Shown here: piece after piece, positions 28,301 to 36,110 of the stretch
Layout of the letters: each line of letters begins with the position of its first letter
Position numbering within the stretch: the stretch's first letter is position 1
NCBI GenBank assembly: GCA_964505195.1
Contig: CAZDGV010000004.1
Coordinates: 1 to 64,000 of the forward strand
Reading direction: 5' to 3'
DNA: 64,000 nt
Source of the DNA: CAZDGV01 sp964505195
GTDB taxonomy: Bacteria > Bacteroidota > Bacteroidia > Chitinophagales > Chitinophagaceae
Made by a program: the position numbers and the translations under genes
Notes under the pieces: generated by a model
The model's input: only the letters and a program-made list of their open reading frames with translations
Database searches by the model: none
Told to the model about the DNA's origin: nothing

Positions 28301-28861
28301 TATGCACTTACCGGTAAAACCATCGCTTCTATCATGGTGGGTGTAGGTATAGTGGGACTAGCAGGTATTGTAATTAAAAATGGGATTCTGTTAATTGAAT
28401 TCACCGATGAGCTGCGCGGAAGGGGTATGCGTACCCGCGAAGCAACCATACAAGCGGGAAAAATTCGAATCATCCCGGTATTGCTTACTGCGCTTGCAAC
28501 CATGCTGGGTTTGTTGCCTTTGGCGGTAGGTTTCAACATCGACTTTGTATCATTGTTCCAGCACCTCGATCCCAAGATCTTCTTCGGTGGCGAGAGTGTG
28601 ATATTCTGGGGGCCGCTCAGCTGGACCATCATCTATGGTTTAATTCTGGCTTTCTTCCTTACCCTGGTAATGGTGCCCAGTATGTATTTGATTTCCGAGC
28701 GCTTGCGCAGGCCCATGATAAAGTTTTACGGTACGCGCTTTGTGGCTTTGTTTGGTCTCACAGGCCCGTTGTTCTTCCTTTTTGTAGCTTTCATGTATCT
28801 CATCAGAAAAATACAGGGTAAGAAAGTTTGGCTGGGTCACCCCGGTAAAAACAGTATTTAA
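25301..28861 (+). CDS. RND efflux permease (hydrophobe/amphiphile or AcrB/MexB-like)
   Basis: An 1186-aa inner-membrane antiporter. Standard RND features are the first helix after DNRTAVYLITIMITLFGLY, YVGNSPGDIENLVTRPIEK, the TM4 proton-relay region FGLGIIVDDAIVVIENTHRI (two Asp) and the GIVGLAGIVIKNGILLIEF block of the second repeat. It is about 130 residues longer than AcrB. Much of the excess is between the two halves, where WYWWTFLVIGIFSHLFGFHGTG and FFFFLLIAGVVNRYV look like extra hydrophobic segments, plus a hydrophobic C-terminal tail. The substrate cannot be inferred. Confidence 0.95.
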   Translation: MSGNFLNSIKDRFKEFHPTSWSVDNRTAVYLITIMITLFGLYKFNTLPKEQFPDIAVPTISVSTIYVGNSPGDIENLVTRPIEKQIKSISGAKINKVQSTSQQDFSLIIIEFDTDVKTDLAKQKVKDAVDKAKIDLPADLTTQPDVQEFAFSELPIMYVNVSGDYDVVKLKSYAEKMQDRFEELREVTRADIVGAPEREIQVNVDPVRMAGARVSFNDIANAIRNENTDVSGGQVEVGDMKRTIRVKGQFSSAYDLNNIIVKNVAGAPIYLRDIASLKDTVKAKESFARLNGKNVITLNIVKRSGQNLITTADNVKAVIEQMKKDDQLPRDLSITITGDQSKQTRTSFNELVNTIIIGFILVLLILMFFMGVTNAFFVALSVPLSVFVAFLFLPVADGLVGTQVTLNFIVLFALLFGLGIIVDDAIVVIENTHRIYNNGKVPIVRSAKEAAGEVFIPVLAGTLTTLAPFFPLLFWKGIIGKFMIYLPVMLILTLAASLIVAFIMNPVFAVDFMKPEGRSYDEPKKAIFRKWYWWTFLVIGIFSHLFGFHGTGNFFFFLLIAGVVNRYVLRDTIYFFQERILPALMNSYEKLLHWALKGRRPVYLLVSLFILFPISLIMITLRGNPTTFFPNGDPNFIYVYLKLPVGTDVKYTDSVTRVIEQKVYTALEAEKPGQPGSIVESIIANVAVSASNPRDNNRSTQANLGRVQISFVEFEQRHGKSTGPYIDAIRNSIKAIPGAQISVEQEQAGPPTEPPVNIEVAGEDFDNVSKTARQLLNYLDTNRVEGIENLQMDVELTNPEITLQIDRERALTQGLSTGQIGFEVRTAVFGREVSKLKQGEDEYKIQLRYADLQRNNITDLLNMKITFRDFNTGQIKQVPLNTVATVDYSNTSGGVKRKNFKRTIQLQSNVTDMSLVAKINADLQQKIEDFKSKTTLPEDVIIRQSGQSEQEAETLSFLGFALVAALMLILIILVFQFNSLSKPFIVLTEIFFSIIGVFIGYALTGKTIASIMVGVGIVGLAGIVIKNGILLIEFTDELRGRGMRTREATIQAGKIRIIPVLLTALATMLGLLPLAVGFNIDFVSLFQHLDPKIFFGGESVIFWGPLSWTIIYGLILAFFLTLVMVPSMYLISERLRRPMIKFYGTRFVALFGLTGPLFFLFVAFMYLIRKIQGKKVWLGHPGKNSI

Positions 28862-28891
28862 GTTTGTTGTTTGTCTTAATTGGTTCAATAC

Positions 28892-28920
28892 GCCCCCTGC
28901 ATTTGCAGGGGGCTTTTTTT
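28892..28920 (+). terminator. Terminator of the efflux operon
   Basis: GCCCCCTGC (28892-28900) pairs with GCAGGGGGC (28905-28913) around an ATTT loop and is followed by seven T residues. It is a strong rho-independent terminator 30 nt after the permease stop codon. Confidence 0.92.
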
Positions 28921-28989
28921 ATTCCATTCATGCGAAAGCTATGATGAATGAATTAACATATCCTTCCTCTACATTATGTGCTTCTATAT

Positions 28990-28997
28990 TATTTTCG
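28990..28997 (+). promoter_or_regulatory. -7-like element (TATTTTCG) before the AIM24 gene
   Basis: TATTTTCG differs by one base from TAnnTTTG and lies 16 nt before the ATG at 29014. It shows the same TTCG variant as the element before recR. Confidence 0.4.
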
Positions 28998-29013
28998 CTA
29001 AAAATTATAAGCT

Positions 29014-29808
29014 ATGTCTCAAGCACATGAAATAGACTATCGCATTATAGGTGAAGAAATGCAATATGTGGAAATCGAACTCGATCCATCAGAAACAGCC
29101 ATTGCAGAAGCTGGAAGTTTTATGATGATGGATGACGGCGTGCAAATGGAAACCATTTTTGGCGATGGAAGTCAGCAGCAACAGGGTGTGTTAGGAAAAC
29201 TTTTTTCTGCAGGTAAAAGATTGCTCACGGGGGAAAGTTTATTCATGACTGCATTCACTAATCTGGCACAGGGAAAAAAGCGGGTGAGTTTTGCTTCGCC
29301 TTATCCTGGAAAAATTATTCCACTGAATCTGCAGCAACTTGGCAGCCCCCTTATTTGTCAGAAAGATGCTTTTCTCTGCGCGGCAAAAGGTATTTCGGTA
29401 GGAATTGCCTTGCAGCGAAAACTGGGAACGGGATTGTTTGGCGGCGAGGGTTTCATCATGCAAAAACTAGAGGGTGATGGCATGGCATTTGTTCATGCGG
29501 GAGGTCATGTTTTTGAACGCACGCTGCAGCCAGGCGAATTATTAAAAGTGGATACGGGTTGCGTAGTGGCATATACCCATCAGGTAGATTTTGATATTCA
29601 GTTTGTGGGAGGTATAAAGAACACCATTTTCGGTGGCGAGGGTTTATTTTTTGCTACGCTTCGCGGACCCGGAAAAGTGTGGCTGCAAACCTTGCCGGTA
29701 AGTCGTTTGGCCAGTCGCATTCTCAGCTATGGTAGCGTAAATAGAAAAGAAGAAGGCAGTCTGCTGGGCGGCTTGGGCAACTTGCTTGATGGTGATGGGT
29801 TTCGCTAA
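29014..29808 (+). CDS. TIGR00266 / AIM24 family protein
   Basis: A 264-aa beta-rich protein: [48 protein letters not shown], then [21 protein letters not shown] strands and [60 protein letters not shown]. This is the AIM24/TIGR00266 pattern. The molecular role is unknown. It has its own promoter and terminator and is probably monocistronic. Confidence 0.93.
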   Translation: MSQAHEIDYRIIGEEMQYVEIELDPSETAIAEAGSFMMMDDGVQMETIFGDGSQQQQGVLGKLFSAGKRLLTGESLFMTAFTNLAQGKKRVSFASPYPGKIIPLNLQQLGSPLICQKDAFLCAAKGISVGIALQRKLGTGLFGGEGFIMQKLEGDGMAFVHAGGHVFERTLQPGELLKVDTGCVVAYTHQVDFDIQFVGGIKNTIFGGEGLFFATLRGPGKVWLQTLPVSRLASRILSYGSVNRKEEGSLLGGLGNLLDGDGFR

Positions 29809-29830
29809 GCGATAAATTCATATTGTTTTG

Positions 29831-29853
29831 AGCCGGCGGAAGCCGGCTTTTTT
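29831..29853 (+). terminator. Terminator after the AIM24 gene
   Basis: AGCCGGC (29831-29837) pairs with GCCGGCT (29842-29848) around GGAA, followed by TTTTTT. It is 22 nt after the stop codon. Confidence 0.9.
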
Positions 29854-29876
29854 GTGTTTGCATATTTCATTCATCG

Positions 29877-29884
29877 TATATTTG
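29877..29884 (+). promoter_or_regulatory. arsR: -7 element (TATATTTG) of the arsenic operon
   Basis: TATATTTG fits TAnnTTTG and lies 18 nt before the arsR ATG. A TTTG at 29862-29865 is too close for a standard -33, so the upstream element is uncertain. Confidence 0.6.
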
Positions 29885-29902
29885 CGATAATAGATTAATA
29901 GA

Positions 29903-30238
29903 ATGGCAAATAACAAAAAGGATATTTTTTCCGAAAAGGATCAGTCTTTGGCAAGCTTCGCCAAGGCACTTAGTCACCCGGCTCGTATTGCAATTTTGGA
30001 GGTATTGGCAAAAAATAATGAATGTATTTGCGGTGAAATTGTAGAAGTGTTACCCCTTGCACAAAGTACGGTATCAGCGCATCTGAAAGCATTGAAAGAC
30101 GCCGGACTCATCAAGGGTACAATTGATGGGCCAAGAAGTTGTTATTGTATTAACACAACGGCCTTTGCAAAGCTCGAAAAACAGCTAAATGCATTCATGA
30201 GTAGGGTTCAAAAAAATACTTCGCAACGCTGTTGTTAA
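29903..30238 (+). CDS. arsR: ArsR-type arsenic-responsive repressor
   Basis: A 111-aa winged-helix regulator. Helices SFAKALSHPARIAILEVLAKNN precede C41-I-C43 (ECICGEIVEVLPLAQSTVSAHLKALKDAGLIKG). Two cysteines at this place resemble the CVC of As(III)-sensing ArsR, but the third Cys of that site (CVCDLC) is missing; further pairs C80/C82 and C110/C111 could substitute. It is followed at 18 nt by the arsenite exporter gene, which fixes its role as repressor of the operon, released by As(III). Confidence 0.94.
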   Translation: MANNKKDIFSEKDQSLASFAKALSHPARIAILEVLAKNNECICGEIVEVLPLAQSTVSAHLKALKDAGLIKGTIDGPRSCYCINTTAFAKLEKQLNAFMSRVQKNTSQRCC

Positions 30239-30256
30239 ACCTTTAAAATTTATAGC

Positions 30257-31339
30257 ATGACGGCTAATAACTGTGCTCCGGCTGCAGAAAGGAAAAAACT
30301 AAGTTTTCTTGATCGTTATCTTACCATTTGGATTTTTATCGCAATGGCGCTCGGTGTGTGGATAGGGTTCCAGTTTCCTCAAGTTGCAGAAACAATGAAT
30401 GCTTTTTCAAGCGGAACTACTAATATTCCATTAGCGATAGGATTGATTTTAATGATGTACCCTCCGCTTGCAAAAGTGCGGTATGAAAAAATGGGCGAAG
30501 TGTTTAGGAATACCCGTGTATTAAGCGTGTCACTATTTTTAAATTGGGTAGTAGGTCCAATACTAATGTTTCTACTTGCGGTTATTTTTTTGCACGACCA
30601 GCCCGAATACATGGTGGGTCTTATCTTGATTGGTCTTGCCCGGTGTATTGCAATGGTAATTGTTTGGAATGAACTAGCGGAAGGCAATCGAGAATATGCT
30701 GCCGGTTTGGTTGCCTTGAATAGCATTTTTCAAGTGTTGTTTTATAGTGTTTATGCCTATTTCTTTATTACAGTGTTGCCTCCCTATTTTGGTATAAGCA
30801 GCATGAATATTAGCATCACCATCGGGCAAATTGCCGAGTCGGTTGCTATTTACCTGGGCATTCCATTTGCGGCCGGCATTATAACCCGCTTTGTACTGCT
30901 TTCTTGGAAGGGAGAGGAATGGTATCAAAAAAAATTCATAGCAGCCATTTCTCCCATCACACTGATTGCGCTTCTTTTTACCATTGTGCTCATGTTTAGT
31001 TTGAAAGGGGAAACCATTGTTCAAATTCCAACAGACGTGCTTCGTATTGCATTGCCATTGGTCATTTATTTTATCATCATGTTTTTAGTAAGTTTTATAG
31101 TTGCTAAATCAATGGGTGCTGATTATTCTAAAAACGCATCCATTGCGTTTACTGCTGCAGGTAATAATTTCGAATTAGCCATTGCAGTTGCGATTGGAAT
31201 ATTTGGAATGAACAGTGGGCAGGCTTTTGCAGGCGTGGTAGGTCCGTTGGTAGAAGTGCCAGCGTTGATTGCATTAGTGAATCTTGCTTTTTATTTACGC
31301 CGTCGATTTTATAGTAATACTGAAAAGGTTCAATCATAA
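30257..31339 (+). CDS. arsB: ACR3 family arsenite efflux transporter
   Basis: A 360-aa, ten-helix membrane protein. The opening [27 protein letters not shown] and [19 protein letters not shown] match ACR3. The functional Cys is in [18 protein letters not shown], followed by the conserved [11 protein letters not shown]; the other signature is [17 protein letters not shown]. It exports arsenite using the proton motive force. The gene overlaps none of its neighbours; arsC starts 10 nt after the stop. Confidence 0.96.
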   Translation: MTANNCAPAAERKKLSFLDRYLTIWIFIAMALGVWIGFQFPQVAETMNAFSSGTTNIPLAIGLILMMYPPLAKVRYEKMGEVFRNTRVLSVSLFLNWVVGPILMFLLAVIFLHDQPEYMVGLILIGLARCIAMVIVWNELAEGNREYAAGLVALNSIFQVLFYSVYAYFFITVLPPYFGISSMNISITIGQIAESVAIYLGIPFAAGIITRFVLLSWKGEEWYQKKFIAAISPITLIALLFTIVLMFSLKGETIVQIPTDVLRIALPLVIYFIIMFLVSFIVAKSMGADYSKNASIAFTAAGNNFELAIAVAIGIFGMNSGQAFAGVVGPLVEVPALIALVNLAFYLRRRFYSNTEKVQS

Positions 31340-31349
31340 ATCATTTTCA

Positions 31350-31754
31350 ATGAAAAAGAAGCTTCTTTTCGTTTGTGTTGAAAATGCAAACCGATCTCAA
31401 ATGAGTCAGGCTTTTGCAAAAATATACGGTGGCGATGCTGTCGAGGCATACAGCGCAGGCAGTCGCCCGAGTGGTGTGGTAAACCCGAAAGCTATTGCCG
31501 CGATGAAAGCAATCGGATACGATTTAACTACACACGATAGTAAAACCCTTGATGAAGTGAAGCAATATGCACCGTTTGATGCAGTAGTAACCATGGGTTG
31601 CGGCGATGCTTGTCCGTGGATGCCTGCAAAGGAGTTTATCGACTGGCAAATTCCCGATCCCAAGCATATGGAGCCAGAAGCATTTAACCAGGTGCGTGAT
31701 TTCATTGGAGAAAAAGTAAAAAACTTAGTTGACGATATTATAAAAAAAGCTTGA
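31350..31754 (+). CDS. arsC: Arsenate reductase (low-molecular-weight phosphatase type)
   Basis: A 134-aa enzyme of the thioredoxin-coupled ArsC family. The P-loop is C9-VENAN-R15-S. The redox cysteines C84 and C88 (MGCGDACPWMP) complete the Cys relay, and D103 in PDPKHM is the general acid. It reduces arsenate to arsenite for export by the ACR3 pump just upstream. The open frame extends 22 codons further upstream into the acr3 gene; MKKKLLFVCVENANRS is the family start. Confidence 0.96.
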   Translation: MKKKLLFVCVENANRSQMSQAFAKIYGGDAVEAYSAGSRPSGVVNPKAIAAMKAIGYDLTTHDSKTLDEVKQYAPFDAVVTMGCGDACPWMPAKEFIDWQIPDPKHMEPEAFNQVRDFIGEKVKNLVDDIIKKA

Positions 31755-31774
31755 TGTGATCATCAAGCTTTTTT
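31743..31774. terminator. Bidirectional terminator between arsC and the Bax inhibitor-1 gene
   Basis: AAAAAAGCTTGATG (31743-31756) pairs with CATCAAGCTTTTTT (31761-31774) around TGAT. It contains the arsC stop codon. The converging gene at 31799 also ends beside it. Confidence 0.9.
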
Positions 31775-31798
31775 ATATCGCAATCAATAATTGATTCC

Positions 31799-32554
31799 TT
31801 ATTTTCTGCTATTCAGTTTTGCAAGCAGTCTCAGTATTTCCAAATACAGCCACACCAGGGTAACCAGCAATCCGAAGGCGCCATACCATTCCATATACTT
31901 GGGAGCGCCCATAGCAGCACCCTGCTCAATCATATCGTAATCGAGCAGAAGATTCAGCGAAGCAACGGCAATCACTGCCAGTGAAAATACAATTCCAAAT
32001 GTGCTGCCGCTGCTTAAAAAAGCAAACTGAACATCAAAGAAGCTGAGGATCCAGGTAAGCAGATAAAAAATAGCAATCCCTGCAGTAGCAATCATCACTA
32101 CCGATCTCAACTTCTGTGTTACGCGAATCAGCTGCAGGCTGTATAGTAAGTACATGCCCGCCGCTACACCGAAAGTGATGAGTACGGCGTGCATGATGAT
32201 ATCGGGATATTTTTCCTGAAATAAAAAGTTGAAATAAGCAGATATCGCTCCCACAAATAAACCCTCCAATATCGCATAAGCAGGGGCCAGGTATCCGCTC
32301 CACTGCTTTTTGAAGATGATCATGAGTGCTACGCCAAAACCACCCAATGCGCCAAACAGCATCAGTGAGCCGATGTTCTTTCCTGCATTGAACCAGTTCC
32401 ATGCAAAAAAAGCACCTGCCATTACCATCAGCATCAGAAAGCCGAATTTGTTCATGGTGCCGCGCACCGTCATGGCATCGCCCTGAGATTGCGATAGGGT
32501 TTGTTCGAAAGATTTTTCACTGAGGGTAGGGTTTCCCGACTTGAATAGGTTCAT
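31799..32554 (-). CDS. Bax inhibitor-1/YccA family membrane protein
   Basis: A 251-aa protein with about seven transmembrane helices. The start, MNLFKSGNPTLSEKSFEQTLSQSQGDAMTVRGTMNKFGFLMLMVMAGAFFAW, and the C-terminal DYDMIEQGAAMGAPKYMEWYGAFGLLVTLVWLYLEILRLLAKLNSRK fit the Bacteroidota branch of the BI-1 family. The DYD...E acidic residues lie where family members place the di-aspartyl ion sensor. The substrate is not known here. Confidence 0.94.
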   Translation of the reverse strand: MNLFKSGNPTLSEKSFEQTLSQSQGDAMTVRGTMNKFGFLMLMVMAGAFFAWNWFNAGKNIGSLMLFGALGGFGVALMIIFKKQWSGYLAPAYAILEGLFVGAISAYFNFLFQEKYPDIIMHAVLITFGVAAGMYLLYSLQLIRVTQKLRSVVMIATAGIAIFYLLTWILSFFDVQFAFLSSGSTFGIVFSLAVIAVASLNLLLDYDMIEQGAAMGAPKYMEWYGAFGLLVTLVWLYLEILRLLAKLNSRK

Positions 32555-32729
32555 GGTTTAATCATTTGAAATATGAAAGTAAGCAATTCTGCAGAATATG
32601 CCTTGCCGTAAACCTAAACGGCAGTGCTCCCAATCTTTTTTCCCTTTGCAAATCGGCATGTCAAATTTTCATTTTTGATGTATAAGATATGATTTGCATC
32701 AGTCCTGTCTTTTCCTTAGCTTTCCTCTT

Positions 32730-32737
32730 TAAATTTG
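32730..32737 (+). promoter_or_regulatory. korA: -7 element (TAAATTTG) of korA
   Basis: TAAATTTG fits TAnnTTTG and lies 23 nt before the ATG at 32761. It overlaps the open frame upstream of that ATG, which argues against the earlier start at 32689. Confidence 0.55.
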
Positions 32738-32760
32738 ATCATCACGATTTTAGTTACGCC

Positions 32761-34605
32761 ATGATAAGAAAAGAAGAACAGCTACAGGATGTAGTCATCA
32801 AATTTGCAGGTGATAGCGGCGATGGCATGCAGCTTACCGGCAGTCAGTTTACCAATAACTCTGCATTGCTTGGTCTTGATTTGGCCACCTTTCCCGATTT
32901 CCCTGCCGAAATACGTGCACCGCAGGGAACCCTGCCCGGCGTAAGTGGTTTTCAGCTGCGTTTTAGCAGTAATCCTGTATTCACTCCCGGTGATTTGTGC
33001 GATGTGCTAGTGGCTATGAATGCCGCTGCGCTTAAAACCAATTTAAAACAGCTCAAGCCCGGCGGAAAAATCATTGCTAACACAGATGGGTTTGATGCTA
33101 AAAATTTAAGGCTTGCCAACTATGCCGATGGCGTGCATCCCTTGGAAGATGGCAGTTTAGATGCATACGAAGTGATTAAAATGGATGTCACTAAAATGAC
33201 CCGTGAGGCACTCAAAGATTATACCATGGGCACGAAAGAAAAAGATCGTGCAAAGAACATGTTTGTGCTTGGGTTTCTATACTGGATGTACAACCGAAAC
33301 ATGGACAGCTCCATCAAGTTTCTGCAAGACAAGTTTGGTAAGAAAGAAGAAATTCTGAACAGCAATATCGCAGCGCTACGTGCAGGCTTCAATTTCGGTG
33401 ATACAACCGAAACCTTTACTACCCGCTATAAAGTGGAGCGTGCTAAAATGGAGCCCGGTGTGTATCGTTCCATCATGGGAAATCAGGCCCTTGCGTATGG
33501 CTTAATCGCTGCATCGGAAAAAAGTGGGTTGCCCTTGTTTTTGGGTTCCTATCCCATCACCCCTGCATCGGATATTCTACATGATCTGAGCAAGTACAAA
33601 AATTTTGGCGTGCGCACTTTTCAGGCAGAAGATGAAATTGCTGCCATCGCTTCTGCAATCGGCGCTAGTTATGGTGGCTCCTTAGCAGTAACCACCAGCA
33701 GCGGTCCCGGTATTGCTCTGAAAACAGAAGCTATGGGATTGGCCATGATGCTCGAAATTCCATTGCTCATCATCAATATTCAACGCGGTGGTCCTTCCAC
33801 CGGCTTGCCTACCAAAACAGAGCAGAGTGATCTCATGCAGGCATACTATGGTAGAAATGGTGAAGCACCGATTCCGGTGCTGGCTACATCCACACCCAGT
33901 GATTGTTTTGCTGTGGCATATGAAGCAGCGCGTATTGCGGTGCAGCATATGACGCCGGTGATTTTATTGAGCGATGGATATATTGCCAACGGTGCCGAAC
34001 CATGGAGATTTCCGCAATCTGCCGATCTGGCTCCTATTGAAGTGAAGTTTAAAACCGCGCTTGACGACGGAGAAGAAAAATACCTTCCCTACAAGCGCGA
34101 TGAAAAACTAGTAAGACCATGGGCTGTTCCGGGAACGGCGGCTTTGGAGCATCGTATTGGCGGACTGGAAAAACAGGATGTAACGGGTAATATCAGTTAC
34201 GATCCCGATAACCACCAGCACATGGTGAAAACCCGCCAGGAAAAAGTAGATCGCATTGCCGATTATATTCCATTGCAAACCATTGAAACGGGTGTTGAAA
34301 AAGGGAAGTTGCTGGTATTGGGCTGGGGAAGTACTTACGGGGCCATTAAAACAGCCGTGATGGAACTAAACGATCAGGGGCATGCAGTTGGCCATGCGCA
34401 TCTGCGTTATTTGCGGCCATTCCCAAAAAATCTTCGTGCGATACTGAATAATTTTGAAATGGTATTGGTGCCGGAAATCAATAACGGACAGCTGGTGAAA
34501 ATTATTCGCGATGAGTTTTTTGTAGATGCAAGGGCCTACAATAAAATTAAGGGCGTACCCATCACAAAAAGTGAGCTGATAGAAGAGATCAAGCGGATGC
34601 TTTAA
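32761..34605 (+). CDS. korA: 2-oxoacid:ferredoxin oxidoreductase, fused gamma-alpha subunit
   Basis: A 614-aa subunit of the 2-oxoglutarate (2-oxoacid) ferredoxin oxidoreductase. It starts with the gamma domain (VVIKFAGDSGDGMQLTGSQFTNNSALLGLDLATFPDFPAEIRAPQGTLPGVSGFQLRF) and continues with the alpha pyrimidine-binding domain (SYPITPASDILHDL, AEDEIAAIASAIGASYGGSLAVTTSSGPGIALKTEAMGLA, QRGGPSTGLPTKTEQSDL). The TPP-binding beta subunit (korB) normally follows; here the next gene is nth on the other strand. The complex decarboxylates 2-oxoglutarate to succinyl-CoA and reduces ferredoxin, so beta must be encoded elsewhere. Confidence 0.95.
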   Translation: MIRKEEQLQDVVIKFAGDSGDGMQLTGSQFTNNSALLGLDLATFPDFPAEIRAPQGTLPGVSGFQLRFSSNPVFTPGDLCDVLVAMNAAALKTNLKQLKPGGKIIANTDGFDAKNLRLANYADGVHPLEDGSLDAYEVIKMDVTKMTREALKDYTMGTKEKDRAKNMFVLGFLYWMYNRNMDSSIKFLQDKFGKKEEILNSNIAALRAGFNFGDTTETFTTRYKVERAKMEPGVYRSIMGNQALAYGLIAASEKSGLPLFLGSYPITPASDILHDLSKYKNFGVRTFQAEDEIAAIASAIGASYGGSLAVTTSSGPGIALKTEAMGLAMMLEIPLLIINIQRGGPSTGLPTKTEQSDLMQAYYGRNGEAPIPVLATSTPSDCFAVAYEAARIAVQHMTPVILLSDGYIANGAEPWRFPQSADLAPIEVKFKTALDDGEEKYLPYKRDEKLVRPWAVPGTAALEHRIGGLEKQDVTGNISYDPDNHQHMVKTRQEKVDRIADYIPLQTIETGVEKGKLLVLGWGSTYGAIKTAVMELNDQGHAVGHAHLRYLRPFPKNLRAILNNFEMVLVPEINNGQLVKIIRDEFFVDARAYNKIKGVPITKSELIEEIKRML

Positions 34606-34630
34606 GTATGATGAAGGTTGTTCTGCTTTT

Positions 34631-35299
34631 TTAACCGGATTGCCCTTCTCCTATTCTTTTTTGTTGCCTTTGGTAATGCTTGCAAAGATGTTGCAGTGCA
34701 CATGCTGCGCATTTTGGGTTGCGTGCCAGGCAGGTGTAGCGCCCGTGCAATATTAGCCAGTGATGTGCTTTGTGTACTTGCTCTGCAGGAATATGTCGTA
34801 CCAAATGTTTTTCAACCGCCAGTGGTGTTTTTGCAGTTGAGGGTACTAGGCCTAAACGGTGGCTTACACGAAATACATGCGTATCAACCGCCATATTGGG
34901 TTGCTGATCAATCACGGAAGTGATCACATTCGCCGTTTTACGTCCAACTCCCGGAAGTGTTACCAATTCATCCACTGTTAGTGGCACGCTTCCATTGAAA
35001 TCAGCAACCAGTTTTTGTGCCAACGCAATGAGGTGTTTGGTTTTATTGTTGGGGTAGGAAATGCTTCGGACCAACGGAAACAGCTTTTCGAAATTTGCCT
35101 TGCTAAGCGCTTCTGCGTTGGGGTATTGTTTGAAGATGGCCGGTGTGGTGAGATTTACTCTTTTGTCGGTACACTGTGCCGAAAGTACAACGGCTACCAG
35201 CAGCTGAAAAGGATTGTCGTATTGCAATTCTGTTTCAGCAACAGGCACATGTTCATTGAAATATGCAATGATTTGTTGGTAGCGCTCTTTGATTTTCAT
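34631..35299 (-). CDS. nth: Endonuclease III
   Basis: A 222-aa bifunctional DNA glycosylase/AP lyase for oxidised pyrimidines. The HhH is VDELVTLPGVGRKTANVITSVID with the catalytic Lys, followed by the essential Asp in MAVDTHVFRVSHRLG. The C-terminal C-x6-C-x2-C-x5-C (CLARNPKCAACALQHLC) binds 4Fe-4S. It has normal length. It faces korA, and the 25-nt gap has no convincing hairpin. Confidence 0.97.
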   Translation of the reverse strand: MKIKERYQQIIAYFNEHVPVAETELQYDNPFQLLVAVVLSAQCTDKRVNLTTPAIFKQYPNAEALSKANFEKLFPLVRSISYPNNKTKHLIALAQKLVADFNGSVPLTVDELVTLPGVGRKTANVITSVIDQQPNMAVDTHVFRVSHRLGLVPSTAKTPLAVEKHLVRHIPAEQVHKAHHWLILHGRYTCLARNPKCAACALQHLCKHYQRQQKRIGEGQSG

Positions 35300-35350
35300 A
35301 ATCTATGGCGCATGCAAATTAAGAAGATCCGTTGGATCGAAAATCCGTTT

Positions 35351-35584
35351 TCAACAACTGGGAGCTGTTGTGGTATGTGCGTACTGTAAAATGTTTAGGA
35401 TGCTTTCCTTGCGTGGTGAGTACTGAAGTTTTTCGAGTTGGAGGGCTGCTTTTCTGAGGACTTCAAATTTTTCCCGAAGGGTCCAGTCGTTTTCAAGCGC
35501 CGCCTCAATACTTGCGTTTTCAGCTAAGGAAGTTTCTTTATAGAGGTACTGCAGCAGATTTTCAGGTGTAAATTTCGTTACCAT
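35351..35584 (-). CDS. Small helical protein, unknown function
   Basis: A 77-aa protein, MVTKFTPENLLQYLYKETSLAENASIEAALENDWTLREKFEVLRKAALQLEKLQ, continuing to YSPRKESILNILQYAH. The pattern LLQYLYKETS...IEAALENDWTLREKFE resembles the N-terminal helix pair of the anti-sigma-like protein at 44855 (LLYTDNELS...VEAFIAENPDLNKELE), but no membrane helix or cysteines for zinc binding are present. I know such proteins from Bacteroidota as conserved but unnamed. ATG 35584 is preferred over a TTG two codons upstream. Downstream of the FtsB-like gene in the same direction. Confidence 0.75.
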   Translation of the reverse strand: MVTKFTPENLLQYLYKETSLAENASIEAALENDWTLREKFEVLRKAALQLEKLQYSPRKESILNILQYAHTTTAPSC

Positions 35585-35673
35585 AAGCAATCCTTTGGTT
35601 GCATCTGCCGGCTTTCACCGGTCGGATAGCTTATAAACGCAGAAGCGGGGTTCTTATTGTAGTAAAGGGTAAA

Positions 35674-35970
35674 TTATTCTTCAAAAACGAAGAGATCCTC
35701 GTTTTCTCTTTTCATATAGTACTTTTCCCGGGCCAGTTTTTCATAGGCTTTGGGATCTAGGCGGCGGCTTTCCAGCTCTTTGCGTGCATCTTCAATTTGC
35801 TGCTGCAGCACTTGAGTGCTTTCTTTCAATTCGCTCAGTTTTGAAAAGCGATGGTATTGAGTGATCAGATCGTCGCGATCGAAAAATAACATCCAAGCCA
35901 TAAAAGCAATGATGGCCAGTATGTATTTATTTTTTAGGAAGGAAGGAATATGGGCGATTTTCTGTATCAT
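35674..35970 (-). CDS. FtsB/DivIC-like septum formation initiator
   Basis: A 98-aa bitopic protein: a short cytoplasmic start, a transmembrane helix (KYILAIIAFMAWMLFF), then a periplasmic coiled coil (LSELKESTQVLQQQIEDARKELESRR) and the end domain DPKAYEKLAREKYYMKRENEDLFVFEE. This is the layout of FtsB/DivIC, which bridge FtsL and FtsQ at the division site. The eno gene, often next to it, lies 3.2 kb upstream with the rhodopsin block in between. Confidence 0.9.
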   Translation of the reverse strand: MIQKIAHIPSFLKNKYILAIIAFMAWMLFFDRDDLITQYHRFSKLSELKESTQVLQQQIEDARKELESRRLDPKAYEKLAREKYYMKRENEDLFVFEE

Positions 35971-36110
35971 AATGTCTTGTATAGCATCTTATTATTTACA
36001 CATCTCCTCCGGCTGCTTAACTGTTCGACATCAAAATTAGTATTTCCCAACCAAAGAAATACAGATGCTTTCAAATGGCTTTTGAAAGATGCTAAAATTG
36101 TAAATGTATT

